Made by a program: the position numbers and the translations under genes. Positions 32,351-44,412 of a stretch of 64,000 nucleotides of DNA are shown here, in pieces. Position 1 is the stretch's first letter, and the number at the start of each line of letters is the position of its first letter. The notes under the pieces are model-generated. The model ran no database searches, was not told where the DNA came from, and saw nothing but the letters and a program-made list of their open reading frames with translations. Source of the DNA: Diphasiastrum complanatum (lineage: Eukaryota > Streptophyta > Lycopodiopsida > Lycopodiales > Lycopodiaceae); assembly GCA_029204225.1 (NCBI GenBank), contig CM055112.1:28918703-28982702 (forward strand). Reading direction: 5' to 3'.

Positions 32351-33841
32351 GACAATCTATCGACTCACAACCATGGGCATGTTGGGTCCACATCACCCCG
32401 TAAATGCACTCCATGCTCTCAGGATATGTACCATGAATAGGTACACTCCATGCCACCTACCTCCAAGTAGGCCTGACCCATCCCTAGGTCACCATCCTAC
32501 TATCCAAGCGGATCGCTGAAGCATCACCTATTCCTCTTGGCTCCTAGTAGTGTCGCTCGCTCTCCCTGGCTATGTACCACCCGAGACCATGCCAACGCAA
32601 GCTCATCCATGAGTTGCCGCTCATGGGATCCTTAGACTAATGTCTCTTTGATTGTACTGAGGTATATGGCTCTGAGTCACTTCCTCTAGGATTCTTCCTG
32701 ATCTCACCACGTGTGGATCTAAACCATACAGGTTCCAACACCTATACCAAGCCTAGACTCCTGCAAATACAACCAACTGCATGAAAGCTATGGGTAGCTT
32801 ATCCATGCCCGTGATGGTAGATGCTTCTCCATCGATGACAATGCCAATGACTGGCTCCCTGTTGTAATGCCAACTTGTACTCCCAAATGAGCACACCATG
32901 AATTCCTCACCATCAGTGTTCCCTCTAGTAGATCGCTAGCAAAACACCCATCATAGTGTTTATCCTCTGATCACACCCAACCATGTGATATCCATCAGCT
33001 ATCCAACCTAGAGCTGGCTTCCAAAGCTTCACGTTTTTCTCATCTACATTTGCAGCTTCTTGATTCCATCATGAATTGCCCCCATTAGTCCTGTCCAATG
33101 ACTCAAGTCCAATATGAGATAGCTCTCCCCTGATGATCATCCCATATCATCCTGTAGTCCTATTCCTATCAGACATCCCAATGCCATCACCGATCTCAAA
33201 GATCTGAGCATCTACCCTATAGTGCCCTTCATGTATTCTCCGAAGTTATCTCCAAAGCTACTCCTATGAATGATTCCAAACCATTCTCTAAGAATACACT
33301 GAGATGTGAAATCCAAAGCCACCATCAAGTCCCTCACATGATGTGACATGCCAATATCTCTCCAAGTGAACTTGGCCCAAGCCAAATGACCTGCACCCTG
33401 TCATCATTGGAATCTGCATCCCTGGTGCAATCCTGATACGATAAATTGACTTGACTTACCCAGAATAGGCTATTGAAGTGTATCTCTTGATGACAAACCT
33501 GATACACTACTCCACAACTAATTTGACTTGATCAAAATTGACTTACCAACTGCAAAACTACAAAATCATCACACTTACCACTCTCCAAGAGTCTCCAAAG
33601 TGTGATTACTGACCCATTCTTCATCCTCCATGAATCCCACACACAACTCATCCGTTATCCTATCCAATGGCTTCCAACTGGCACCACCTCACACTTCCAT
33701 CACCCGTGACCGTCAAAATGTGTGTACCTCCATGTTGTGGGTATTTCCTGCACAATAATGAACAAGTGGGTCCCACCACTTGAAATACTGTTGGCCAAGC
33801 CCTACCTAGTGGGCCTCGCCACAGTACAGTGTACAATTAGA
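32351..33841. other. No gene seen; C-rich plus strand
   Basis: About 1.5 kb with many CCAT, CCTA and CATC words and no supported reading frame on either strand. It differs in composition from both flanks, so it is probably a separate inserted repeat I cannot identify. Confidence 0.45.
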
Positions 33842-34174
33842 ATAATAAGTGCGAGGGCACCGGCTTCCTGCGTGTATAAGACCGACCCAGTGACCACGCA
33901 ATAGAACTTGAATAAAAGGACTTAGTAGAATAAATTAATTAAAAAGCCCAAAGTCAAGTTCATAAGGTTCTAAGTTAAAAGGGAATCTCTCAAACTCACA
34001 TCATGTGAGTTTGGCCCTTTTCCTAATGAACCATTAGATTGAAGTTCAATTAGTTTGAAGGGCTAGGATGTCATTGTAAATAGGCCAATGAGAGCCAAGA
34101 TGGCCCTCCCTCCTCAACTACATAAGGAGGCCATTTTCCATTGTACACATCTTCATTTTCTTCTCAATAAAGCT

Positions 34175-34323
<149 letters not shown>

Positions 34324-34403
34324 GGTGATTGGTGCATAGCTATGGGTAGGCACTCGAGCCCCCATAGCCCCAACCATCCTTGGTGAGCTCTTTCTCTCTC
34401 TCT

Positions 34404-34582
<179 letters not shown>

Positions 34583-34748
34583 CTCTCTCTAAACTCTCTC
34601 TCCTCTCTCCTCTCTCTCATCAGTCCTTCTATCTCTCTACCTCTCTCTATCTCCCTTCTCTCTCTCTTGCTATGCAGGTGTGCACAGACGGCTCCCAGTG
34701 AACGGACCCCTACACTACTATACTACAATCGATGACTACAAGCTAGCC

Positions 34749-34868
34749 CATATTTCCCTCCGAACGAGAAATTTCCAAGCTACAGATGTGTGTTTCAATG
34801 TAGCTATCCATATTTCCCTCCGAACGAGAAATTTCCAAGCTACAAATGTGTGTTTCAATGTAGCTATC
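34749..34868. repeat. Tandem duplication, 2 x 60 bp
   Basis: CATATTTCCCTCCGAACGAG and the rest of a 60-bp unit are repeated exactly 60 bases apart with a single visible difference in the overlapping part (ACAGATG versus ACAAATG). Confidence 0.93.
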
Positions 34869-34889
34869 ACCTGACTCGACAATGTCACT

Positions 34890-35610
34890 GCCGATTATAC
34901 ATGTGAGAGCGTTCCTCCAGAACGCCACCTGACGTTCGTCATTTCTGCGAGGGTTCAGACTGTCTGTGAGGGTTCAACTCTCGCAAGAAGTGATTTCTCG
35001 CACAACTTGTTCCTGTGATTAGATTTTCAAAATTAGACCATGTAGATAGAATAATTTCACTGTTCTGATTCCATTTAGGCACCTTGCGAGGGTTGGTAAG
35101 ATGATCTTGATGCTCTACAAGGGTTCTGAAAATTTAGCTTCTAGAAACTCTCGCATACACTAAAAAATGATGATTACTCCATCAGGAACTCTCGCAGATA
35201 TTTTCATGGATGCATCTAGGTCAGATATGGTGACTATCCAATTTTCAAGAGCTATCTCTCAGGGGATCTCAAAAAATCATGAAAAAAGTGCTCTTTTAGA
35301 GTGTTTTTTGACGAAATCTCGAGATTTTCTGATTTTTAAGTTTTATAAACTGGTAATCGGCTTCATCCAGGCTTGATCCGACTGTTGGTAGTTCTTTGGA
35401 AGTTCTGATGGATTCTTGGTAGTAGATCCATCAGTCAATCTGATGATCTGCTTCCTTTTTTATCCTATCAAGATCTGGATCCTCCTTGGATTCTGATGGA
35501 TTTTTCCGATGCCAGATCCGGCTGAATCTTGATGGATTTAGCTTGATTTGGCTTGATCTCCTTAGATCTAGCGGTGATGGTTGACCAGATTAGCTTTTTG
35601 TAATGTGCCA
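34890..35610 (-). repeat. LTR of gypsy family D (minus), truncated
   Basis: On the minus strand it starts TGGCACATTACAAAAAG at 35610, directly after an AATTGGGGG polypurine tract behind the integrase stop, and parallels 53481-54180. It has many CTCTCGCA/TGCGAGGGTT words in both orientations between 34948 and 35190. It breaks off near 34890, before the TATA region seen in the plus copy. Confidence 0.8.
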
Positions 35611-35629
35611 CCCCCAATTTGGATCTATC

Positions 35630-36154
35630 TCACTGTGGTGGCCAGTACTTGTGCAACTGGCTACCGTTGATGGGTTTGTCAAATGGCATCCCATCTAGCT
35701 TTTCTAAGCTCACGGCTCCATGATTAGGAATTTCCTTGATCCTATAAGGATCTTCGCCAGTGAATTTTAACTTCCCTTTGATCACCTTGGTTTTATACAT
35801 CAGGACCAGATCTCCTGAACGAAGATCCTCCGTGTGTAATCTACGATCATGCCAAGCTTTGCGTCTTTCCTTTTCAGCTACCAGTGCATGCACGACTAGT
35901 AAGCGTGTTTCACACAGTTTATATAGAGCTTTGTGGCGTAGCTGTAGAGATTTGGACTCATTAAGACGTTGCGCGGTTGCAATCCTTAATGAAGGAACTA
36001 AAAACTCTACTGACATCACAGCATCCTGGCCATATACCAATTGGAAGGGTGTTTGATCAGTGCTCCCTTTATATGTTGTCCTGAATGCCCACAATGCAGC
36101 ATGCAACTTGTGTTCCCAATCTAATCTGCTAGCTTCAACTGTTTTCGTGAGCAC
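35630..36154 (-). pseudogene. Ty3/gypsy family D integrase, C-terminal part
   Basis: Open for 174 codons: DWEHKLHAALWAFRTTYKG, TPFQLVYGQDAVMSVEFLVP, KERRKAWHDRRL, RSGDLVLMYKTKVIKGKL, and the end DKPINGSQLHKYWPPQ with a stop just before the polypurine tract. This is the region after the catalytic Glu plus the SH3-like C-terminal domain. 53055-53461 is a second copy. Confidence 0.9.
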
Positions 36155-36318
36155 ACTTCCTCCAACAGGACCCTGATGGTCTCGTTGATGAAATGGCTTC
36201 CACGATCACTAACTAGTTCCACCGGGCATCCGAAGCACACAATGATATTTTCATAAAGGAACTTGGCAGTGGTCCTAGCATTAGCTACTCTTACTGCCAA
36301 ATCATGATGAATGTTATT
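36155..36318 (-). pseudogene. Gypsy family D integrase core fragment with the Glu motif deleted
   Basis: The minus strand reads HHDLAVRVANARTTAKFLYE and CFGCPVELVSDRGSHFINE (second catalytic Asp), then LLEEVCS and at once into KTVEAS of the C-terminal frame. The stretch that should carry the catalytic Glu (usually PQANGQAEx in this lineage) is missing, so the domain is dead. It ends where the family F tail begins. Confidence 0.8.
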
Positions 36319-36488
36319 GTAGACAAGTAGAGTTAAAGGAGAATAGTGTTAGTGGTGATTAGAGTTAAGGGAGAAAGTAGGAAATTAACTAAAAGTAACA
36401 TCTATGCATAGTTAGATACCTATCCAATGATATAACCCTTGTTGACAGGCGGGAGGGCTATACTACACGAGATCTTCGACCCTACAAT
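36319..36488 (+). repeat. Tail fragment of family F repeat
   Basis: It matches 61696-61860 closely: GTAGAGTTAAAG.AG, GGAAATTAACTAAAAGTA, CATAGTTAG.TACCTATC, AACCCTTGTTGA.AGGCGG and GGGCTATACTAC..GAGATC. In copy 61096-61860 this lies at the 3' end of the LTR-like unit. Confidence 0.75.
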
Positions 36489-36489
36489 C

Positions 36490-36921
36490 AACTTCTGGGT
36501 GATTTTTGTGATCATTCAAGCAGTAAATGACATGTACACAAGATTTGCCACAGGTCTAGGTGCCCTAGCTACAACTATTCAAAAGCTTATAACTTTTGAT
36601 TGGCATATCAAGCTGTCATGATTCAAATTGTATCAATTCTACACATTTTTAGCTTTCTAGTGGGCCAAATTGCATGAAATTTGGATCTAAGGTGAGTGAG
36701 AATCACCAAACTGAAAATGGGCAGATTTCACACGTGTTTGCACCTGAAAATCCGTACAATATCTGATCTGAACCATTCAAAGTGGTTTGAAGTTCTAAAT
36801 CACCAAAAAACTACAAACTAGCTAGAAGTAGAATCTAGACAATTTCTAGCTTGAAATTTGATCAAATTTGCAAACTTTTTGATTAGATTTGCTTGTAAAT
36901 CTTAGGTAGGCTCTGATACCA
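36490..36921 (-). other. Copia family A leader fragment and primer site (minus)
   Basis: GGCTCTGATACCA at 36909-36921 is the inverted iMet primer site. Downstream on the minus strand the leader matches 329-700 of this window loosely, with GGGCACCTAGACCTG near 36556-36570 and AAAAGTTATAAGCTTTTG near 36578-36598. TTTCACACGTGTTTG lies at 36726-36740. Confidence 0.7.
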
Positions 36922-37540
36922 TGATAAATTCACATGTGTGGTATGCCCTACACATGTACTTTTGATCTCCTAAGCCCAATAATACCATAAAGATCAAACT
37001 AGCATTGATTGACAATAGGAAAGCTGATCATACAAGAAATATTATTGTGTTACAAGCAAGATCTATCAACAAAAAATGAAACTAAGTACAATAAATGCCT
37101 CAACTCGGCTAGAGAGAGAATATGAATGTACAAACTCGAGTAGAGAGAGAGGGCACAAAGAGCTTAGTCTCTAAATTTGCATTACACACAAAAATCATCA
37201 TCTTCTCAATGAGAGTACATCACATATATATAGATCCATGGACTCTCCTCCTACTTTGATTTGAATTGGAGTTATGAATCCACCTCTCAAGCTATCTAGA
37301 CTTATTCAAGCCACCTCAATATGTCTAATTGTGCCACCTAGTATTTTCATGCATTAAATGTGGCATGCAAAGTACAAATGGCAATTCCTATGGTAGCTCG
37401 AGTTTCTACTTCTACCTACCTTGAATATTTTATTCTAAGATGGGTCTTTTCTAAGCCAAAATAGCTCAATTCATCTTTGGCATTTTTAGGACCCCTACTT
37501 ACAACATTAGATAGATTTTTCTAATATTTCAATAGACACA
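36922..37540 (-). repeat. LTR of copia family A, diverged copy (619 bp, minus)
   Basis: The minus-strand reading starts TGTGTCTATTGAAATATTAG at 37540, keeps the TAGGGGTCC block near the start as in 5081-5140, and ends GTGAATTTATCA at 36922 against the primer site. Shared CT-rich/CTCGAGT blocks lie at 37097-37150. It is much more diverged from 5081-5817 than the two ends of the young element are from each other. Confidence 0.75.
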
Positions 37541-38235
37541 ACCAAAAAAATAATCTATATTGAATTTCTCTAATTTCTCTAGGGCACTGCATGTGAATCC
37601 ACACAGTGCGTTGGCGTGAGAGAAGCACGGCTCTCTCACGAGTAATAGTCTCGCTTTACTAGCGGACAATTGGATCTTCTGGTCCTAGACATAATTATCT
37701 TCTCGCACACAAGCGGAGCTTCTGTCTATGTTCATCTTGATTGCTTACTAGCATCAGACTACTTCTTGTTCTTTCTTTCTTGGCTACACAGTGTGTATCC
37801 TATTGATATATGTCAAGTATTATTCAGTAAGTACAGTCTCTCTATGCAAATCTAAGATTAGAGTGATTAACCATCTACAACTAACCAGAGAATTACAAGA
37901 GTGGTAGTTTAGCCACGACCTAGGGAGTATCTGTTGACGTCATGCCATCAGGTCAGATCTCTGTACTTTTGGTACTTGTGTGATCTCTGGTGGTACTCCT
38001 TGGAGCGTGAGGACAGAATGGGTTTCATTTCCACTGTTGATTTTGTTTACCTCGTCCGCCTTTCTCTCGTATAGGACCGCAAGGGAATCTTGTTGGTGGA
38101 TCATTCGTGTTCGCAAATCATCGGTCTTTGTCTTCGTTGACTTTCGTGTTCGCGAAACTCTTTGTGTTTCATGTCTTCAGATGTTCGAGTTCGCAAACAT
38201 GTTCATCAAGCAAGGGGCCTTAAGCTAGCAAGGCT
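37541..38235. other. No gene seen; probable 3' non-coding part of copia family G
   Basis: It contains CTCTCACG inverted words near 37618-37640 and short frames without known similarity. It lies downstream of the minus-strand RNase H and may include a decayed 3' LTR, but I cannot place boundaries. Confidence 0.4.
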
Positions 38236-38309
38236 TTGTATTCAAAAACACTTTGTTTCTTCAGCTCCCTCTCAAAGCCACTAGTCCATCTGCAAGACCA
38301 GTGGCTCGT

Positions 38310-39660
38310 TCATTGTTTCGTCCAATTCATCCAGGAACTTAGCCAAATTATTTCGTTGGCCATCTTTGTTGCTGCTACGTACTCTGCTTCGCATGATGAC
38401 TGGGCTACAATGGTCTGTTTCTTGCTAACCCAGAGAACTACTACTCCTGATGCGATGGCGCATCCTCCTGATAAGCTTTTACAGTCGTCCCTGAGAGATG
38501 CCCAGCTAGCGTCACTATAGGAAAGTATCTTGAGACATGCACCATGACAATAACACAAGCCATAATCTCTCGTTAATTGAAGATATTGCAAAATTCGTTT
38601 CGCAATCTTCCAATTTGTCGAGCCTGGATTCATGCAGAATTGGCTCATCCTGAATACTACATAAGCAATATCAGTACATGTGTTGTCTGCAAGGTACATC
38701 AGTGAACCTGTCAGCCTTCTGTAGGGAGTGAGCTACATTTGTTCTCTTTCTTCCTCAGTCTTTGGACAGTCGTCATTTGTTAGCACCGTTCTTGCAAGCA
38801 TTGGAGTGTTCGCTCCTTTGAAGTTCAGCATCCCAAAATCCTCTAGGATCTTCTGGGTGTATCTGGACTGGTAAAGGTATAACTTGTCTCCCTCATAGTC
38901 CCTTTCAATTTGTAAGCCTAGGTAACACCTGGCTTCTCCCAGATCCACTATCTCAAAATGCTTTGAGATGTCTGTCTTTATTTCAGCAATTAGCTGCTCA
39001 CTTCTGCAAAGTATCAGAGTGTCGTCCACATATACAACCACTATGATGATCTGCCCATCTGTAACTTTGACAGTCAAGCAACCAATCAGGCCAGAGGATA
39101 TAAAAGTTCTAGTTTCATCTTCAGGAGCAGCGATAAAATACACATTGGAGTCAACCAACAGAGGCTTGAATCCCAATGATTTCAGGGCTTGAAACTTCTT
39201 TTTGTACCATTGTTGGGCTGATTGCTTCAGACCGTAGATGCTTCTATGCATTCTGCATACATAGTTAGGAACTGAATTCGAGACAAATCCTGGAGGTTGA
39301 TCCATGTAGACCTCTTCATCTAATTCGCCATGCAAGAAGGCTGTCTTCTCGTCCACAATGTGGATCCTGAGGTCATAACCTGCTGCATATGCAAACAACA
39401 GACGTAGGGATGAATGTTTGACGATAGGAGAGAAGGTTTTAGAATAGTCAATATTGTATCTCTAAGTGAAACCCTTCACTACCAATCTTGCCTTGTATTT
39501 TGTCACACTCCCGTCTGGTGCGTATTTGAGTTTGAAAATTCATTTGTATTTGATAGCCTTGCACTTATGAGGTAATGGCTCCAACGTCCATATCTGGTTC
39601 TTCCTCATAGACTCCATCTCTTCGTTCATGGCTTGGATTTATTTGTCCTTTTCTGGACCT
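38310..39660 (-). pseudogene. Copia family G reverse transcriptase and RNase H
   Basis: RT frame 38733-39398: DEKTAFLHGELDEEVYMDQP, RSIYGLKQSAQQWY, active site VVVYVDDTLILC, DLGEARCYLGLQIER. N-terminal RT sequence is recognisable to about 39660 in other frames. RNase H frame 38310-38699: YRRLTGSLMYLAD (spans the stop), WKIAKRILQYLQ, SYSDASWASLRDDCKS, SSCEAEYVAATKMANEIIW. One stop separates the two frames. The catalytic YVDD is intact, but several breaks make the polyprotein non-functional. Confidence 0.92.
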
Positions 39661-39919
39661 TCAATCACCTCCTCGAATGCCTGTGGTTCACCACTGAACC
39701 CGTAGAATTCTTCTGATGTGAAAGCTGAGCTACCTGGCACAAATCTTGTTGGCGCTCTTTGTGGTCTTGTCGACTTGTGGGAGATCCTTGCTGAACAGCT
39801 ATGCCTTTGCCCTTGTCTGCTCTACTCAGTCCGAAACCATCTTGGTTTACAAAAACTGCAATGGCAGGTTGTCTCTTGAATCTTTCTTCGTCTGATTCGT
39901 CGTTCGAATGGGAGACGAC

Positions 39920-41100
39920 TCAAAAATCTTTGTTTTTGTGTTCGTCCTCTGCTCCCTCTGACGTTGGCGGCAGGTCATAGTACTGTCTTTCTAGAACTTC
40001 ATAGCTAACAGGGTCTTCGTTGGCCATTGTCCTGCTCTCGTCAAATTTGACATCTCTCACTATTTTGACAGTGTTCGTGTCTGGCATGTAGATTCTGTAG
40101 TATGACAAATTACTGTCATAACCTACCAAAAATCCTTGCTCAACTTTCTCATGAAGCTTCTTGCGAAGCTTATAAGGAATATGTGCATATGTTGCACAGC
40201 CAAATATTCTGATGTGAGACAGGTTGGGCTTTCTACCCCACCATAGCTCATGTGGTATCGTGTGAGGAACACCGGATTTACCTGTCCTGTTCTGCATGTA
40301 TGCGTTTGTAGCTACTACTTCAACCCACAGTGCCCTTGGAGCTTTCGAATAGGCCATCATGCATCTGGCTGCTTCCATTAGGGTCTCGTTCTTTCGGTCA
40401 ACAACACCATTGTGCTACGGTGTGTAGGTTGCAATTCTTCTATGAATGATGCCATGATCATTGCAAAAGTCAATGAAGCAATTCGAGATATATTCGCCAC
40501 CTCGATCTGTTCTGATTTGCTTCACCTTGCTGCCTGTGCATCTCTCAGTCCAATTCACATATTCTGTGGATTTATCGAGTGCTTCAGATTTATTCTGAAT
40601 AAAATACACTCTGGAAAACTTGTTATAATCGTCAATGAAAGTTATATAGTATTTGGACCTCCTACTGAGATCACGTTGAATGGACCACAAATGTCAAACT
40701 GCACCAGCTTCAGAATCTTTGTTATGTAGGAGTCTTTGACGAATGGTGTGCGTGACATCTTGCCTTTCAAACATGCATCATAGGTGGCCGAATTGGTTGC
40801 ATTTGAGATGATGACCCCTATTATTGCTCTATGATGACTTGCCTAGTAGAGTGTCATTGAGTTCATGTGGTAGAGTCTTCTGTGCCATAGAGTGTCTGGC
40901 AAGTCGTCATGAGTCTGATGCACCTGATCTACAAGTAGGCATACCTTCAGATGATATAGGTTTCCTTTGCTTCTGCCTTGAGCAATGAGAGTGCTAGTGC
41001 TGGCATCAATCACATTGCATGCTTCGTTAAAAAACATCACACGCATCTCTGCATCTGCTATTCTTGCTACAGAGAGCAAGTCTTGCTGCAGAGTTGGCAC
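39920..41100 (-). pseudogene. Copia family G integrase
   Basis: LWHRRLYHMNSM begins the zinc finger near 40880. The core has YYITFIDDYNKFSRVYF and IRTDRGGEYISN (second Asp). The next motif reads TYTP-stop-HNGVVDRKNETL, where the stop replaces the usual Gln and the catalytic Glu has become Asp (40400-40430). The C-terminal part (39920-40378) reads WVEVVATNAYMQNRTGKSGV, ELWWGRKPNLSHIRIFGC and GFLVGYDSNLSYYRIY. Dead enzyme. Confidence 0.9.
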
Positions 41101-42034
41101 AAATAGAACGTCTTCGAGTCTGCCGTTGGTGTTGAGCTAGAGTGAATCGATACCGTTCACTTGATGTCTGGATCCATCTCCAAGAACTATGAATCTTGAG
41201 GGATCTGCACTTCTGAAATCAGACATGATTCATCTTGATGTCACAAAGTGTGAGGTGGCTCTTGAATCCAAGATCACCTCGTGTGTGTTAGACGTTGATG
41301 CTGCACACACATCTTCACAGATGTAGGCGGTCGAACAATTTTTGTTCGTTCTTTCTTCGCCCATCTTCAAGCTCTCGGGCTCCTCGACATAAGAGGAACT
41401 ATTATCGTTCTCCTGTCTATTATGTGCTGATCTGTTTTTTGGGTTCTGGCGGCAATCCATGGTTGCATGACCCTTCTTATGACAATGGATACACTCAATC
41501 TTGGGATTGAGCCAACATGTATCTATTGTATGCCTGTCTCTTCTGCATCTCGTGCAGGTCTTCTTGTAGGCATCTTGTCATTTTGACCTCCCTTTGGTCT
41601 TCCAGTTGCTTTTGCTGGTCCCCTCTGCTTGTTGGTCACGATCCTGCCTCTGATTCGACTCCCTCTTAGGCTTGAGCTGTTTCTTTGATTTTTCTGTGTT
41701 GCTGTAGAGTGCTCAGAACCATATTTGTGATCAAGATGCTCTCTCGTCTCGACTTCCTCTCGAATCTCGACAATCGCCTTTTCGAGGTTCATGGTAGGGT
41801 CTTTCGCGAGCACGGTTCGTGTCATCTGGAAAGATCTAGGTAAGGCTCTCAACAAATATTTGAGCTGCTTCTCAGCTGATACTACATTCTCTACTCCTGA
41901 GTTGTGTAGTGATAGAAACAGATCCTTCATCTTTCTCATAAAAGAGGTGAGGTCTTTTCCATCCCACTGCAGATTTGTCAGCTAATCTTCCAGCATCATA
42001 ATCTGACTTCTTGATTTCGTATGAAATCTTGTGA
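41101..42034 (-). pseudogene. Copia family G gag and protease remnant
   Basis: Gag frame 41523-41939 has SFMRKMKDLFLSLHNSGV (partly in the preceding frame), EKQLKYLLRALPRSFQ, and a basic region RGSRIRGRIVTNKQRGP. A zinc knuckle may be represented by RDAEETGI and CIHCHKKGHATMDCRQN-like sequence near 41450-41545 (my reading of that stretch is tentative). The protease-like VILDSRATSHFVTS near 41230-41275 has Arg where Gly is expected in DSGA. The upstream edge joins gypsy RT in mid-domain at about 42035. Confidence 0.75.
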
Positions 42035-43146
42035 GAATGAATTTTCAAAGGTCTCGGCCATTCTCGTACCATACGGACTTTGTCATAATCGATTTCAAGA
42101 CGTTTATCCGATATGACATGGGCCAGGTATTTGAGTTTAGTTTGAAAGAACTCATATTTCAACTCCTTAGCATAGAGCTTTTCTTGCCTAAGAAGATCTA
42201 AGACAATATGAAGATGCTCTTCATGCTCCTCAAGGGTCCGACTATAAATTATTATGTCATCCAAATACACCACCACAAACTTTCCTAGATATGGACAAAG
42301 AATATCTTTCATCATCTGCTGGTGGCAGGCGCATTCGTGAGTCCAAAAGGTAACACTAAAAACTCATAATGACCATATCTGGATCGAAATCCAGTCTTAG
42401 GAACATCTTCATTCCTAATCCTTAGCTGATGATAACCTGATCTAAGATCAATCTTGGAGAAATACTTAGCCCCATTCAGATGATCCATAAGATCATCCAT
42501 CCTAGGTAAGGAATATATGTTCTTGATGGTTAAATCATTTAACTTTTTTAGGTCACCACACAAACGTGTGCCGCCATCCTTTTTACTAGCGAAAATGATT
42601 GGTGCTCCCCAAGGGGACTTACTAGGGCGTATATGGCCCATCCTAAAGTTCTTGTAACTGCTTAGAAATTTCATCCTCTTCCTTGATGCTAACCATGTAT
42701 GGAAAAAGATATACAGGTTGGCTTTCAAGAAGCAACTCTATCTGATGGTCAACACTCCTTTGGGGAGGTAGGCCGTCAGGGAGTTTATCAGGAAAAACAT
42801 CGTTATATTCTTGCCTAAGTTTGTTAAATATTATTCCTTCAGGTGAGTCATTCAAAGGAAAATGCAATAAATCAATATTTAGACTCTGGACTGCATGGTC
42901 ATCCACATAAATTTCATCTTTCAAAAAACAAAGATAAACTTTATTACCAGAATCTTTCAAATATTCTACAACTTCTAAAGTAGAAACCAAAGGATCAAAA
43001 GGCCTATTTACATTGCCTTTTAGCTCAACCAACGAGCTCTTATGCAAAAAGGAAATACTATGAGTAACATAATCCTTTCTTAAAGACTTGTTTTTAGAAT
43101 AAAACCATTCTTTTCCTAAGATTGTGTCTATGCTATCCAAGTTCAT
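42035..43146 (-). pseudogene. Ty3/gypsy protease-RT remnant, chromovirus-like
   Basis: Frames 42643-43146, 42312-42728 and the 5' part of 41872-42315. MNLDSIDTILGKEWF is the end of the retropepsin region. EYNDVFPDKLPDGLPPQRSV and HQIELL lead into [50 protein letters not shown], then VVVYLDDIIIYSRTLEEHEE (active-site YLDD) and FFQTKLKYLAHVIS. It ends at REWPRP near 42035, where copia G gag starts. Two stops or shifts (near 42312 and 42660) break it. The RT style matches chromoviral gypsy; no chromodomain region survives. Confidence 0.9.
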
Positions 43147-44412
43147 AATATGAAAATCTAGCAGTTCAACATAATCTTGAATCTGAAGCGACAGCTGAGG
43201 AACAGGCTAATCCTGAGCTTGTCGATCTTGCCCCGACGCCATTTTCACCACGTACAAGTGATTTCTTGGCACGGTAGCCGCTCTGAGCTTTTGCACCAGT
43301 TTAGCATTTATGAAGTTATGTGTGGAACCATCATCAAACAAAATAGTCACAGCTTGGCGTCCTACAATTCCATTCATACGAATGAGATCATGGGGCCAAA
43401 AATAGCTGTATTAAAACAACAATTCTTGCAACTAGTGCCATCCTTAAAGGATAAATCAACAAAAGAAATACTAGAATTACCTAGCACTCTAAAAGATTTA
43501 GGTTGCCCACCAGATTTCTTTTGCTTTTTCTTTGGGCAATTTTTTGAAAGATGTCCCTTCTCCATACAAGAGAAGCATAACCCACCGGTTCTCACCTTGT
43601 CTGCGCGCTCCAATTTGGTGCACTTTTTTTGCCTTGGAAACCGGTGTCCGCCGTCTTGTCTCTGTCCTGCTTCTTGAAAATTTTCTTTTCTTTTTGTTCA
43701 GCCTTGGGCAAAGCCTGCTCCTTACAAGAAGCAAAATGGGTGTCATCGAAGATTTTCACAAAGCGAACCGCATCTTCGATTGTCTACGGTTGGTTATGCC
43801 GCACTTCTAGTTGAAATTCTTTTGGAAGCCCCAAAATAAAATGTAACTTCAATAGGATATGATCAATTTGTGAGGCGAATCAAAACAAATTTTTCTGGAA
43901 TTCCTGGATATAGGCATCTAACAACCTAGTACCCATTTGCATGGTGGCAAAATGCCACCAAAATCATCCAACACCGAAAGAAAAGCTGTTTTAAAGGCTT
44001 CTTGAAAGGCGTCCCATGTAGAAGGGGCAGTAGCCCTCTCCTTTAGATCCTGCCACCATGTAAACGCCTTACCGCGTAAAAACATGAGAGCAAAAGCGAT
44101 CTTTGTACTATTAGGCGCATCATGCATGGAAAAATGACTATTCCATCGATCTAGCCATGATAATACCAGATCGGGAAGCCGGCCTTTCTTTTCACCCAAA
44201 AAGAATTTCGGATTAAACATTGGATTTACGCCAACAGACCGCGAGTGTGTCGAAGAACGCCACTCTTGCTCGGCCGCGGCATGCTCGGCCTGCATTTCTA
44301 AAATTTGGTTTTAGAGCAAATTTAGGGCCTGAACAGGCTGGTTAGTATCTACATCAGGAGGAGGAGGTGGTGAACATGGTCCTTCACCCGAGGGCATAAC
44401 AGGGTCCATGGC
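43147..44412 (-). pseudogene. Ty3/gypsy gag and protease N-terminus
   Basis: The start is the ATG at 44412 (MDPVMPSGEGPCSPPPPPDV, then a stop near 44310). Next comes the Ty3 gag core FFLGEKKGRLPDLVLSWLDR, FALMFLRGKAFTWWQDLKER and WDAFQEAF in 43918-44295. After shifts there is a zinc knuckle CFSCMEKGHLSKNCPKKK near 43560 (CX2CX4HX4C). A protease stretch near 43300-43370 reads VTILFDDGSTHNFINAKLV, with Asp-Asp-Gly in place of the usual Asp-Ser/Thr-Gly. It is continuous in direction with the RT remnant downstream. Confidence 0.88.
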
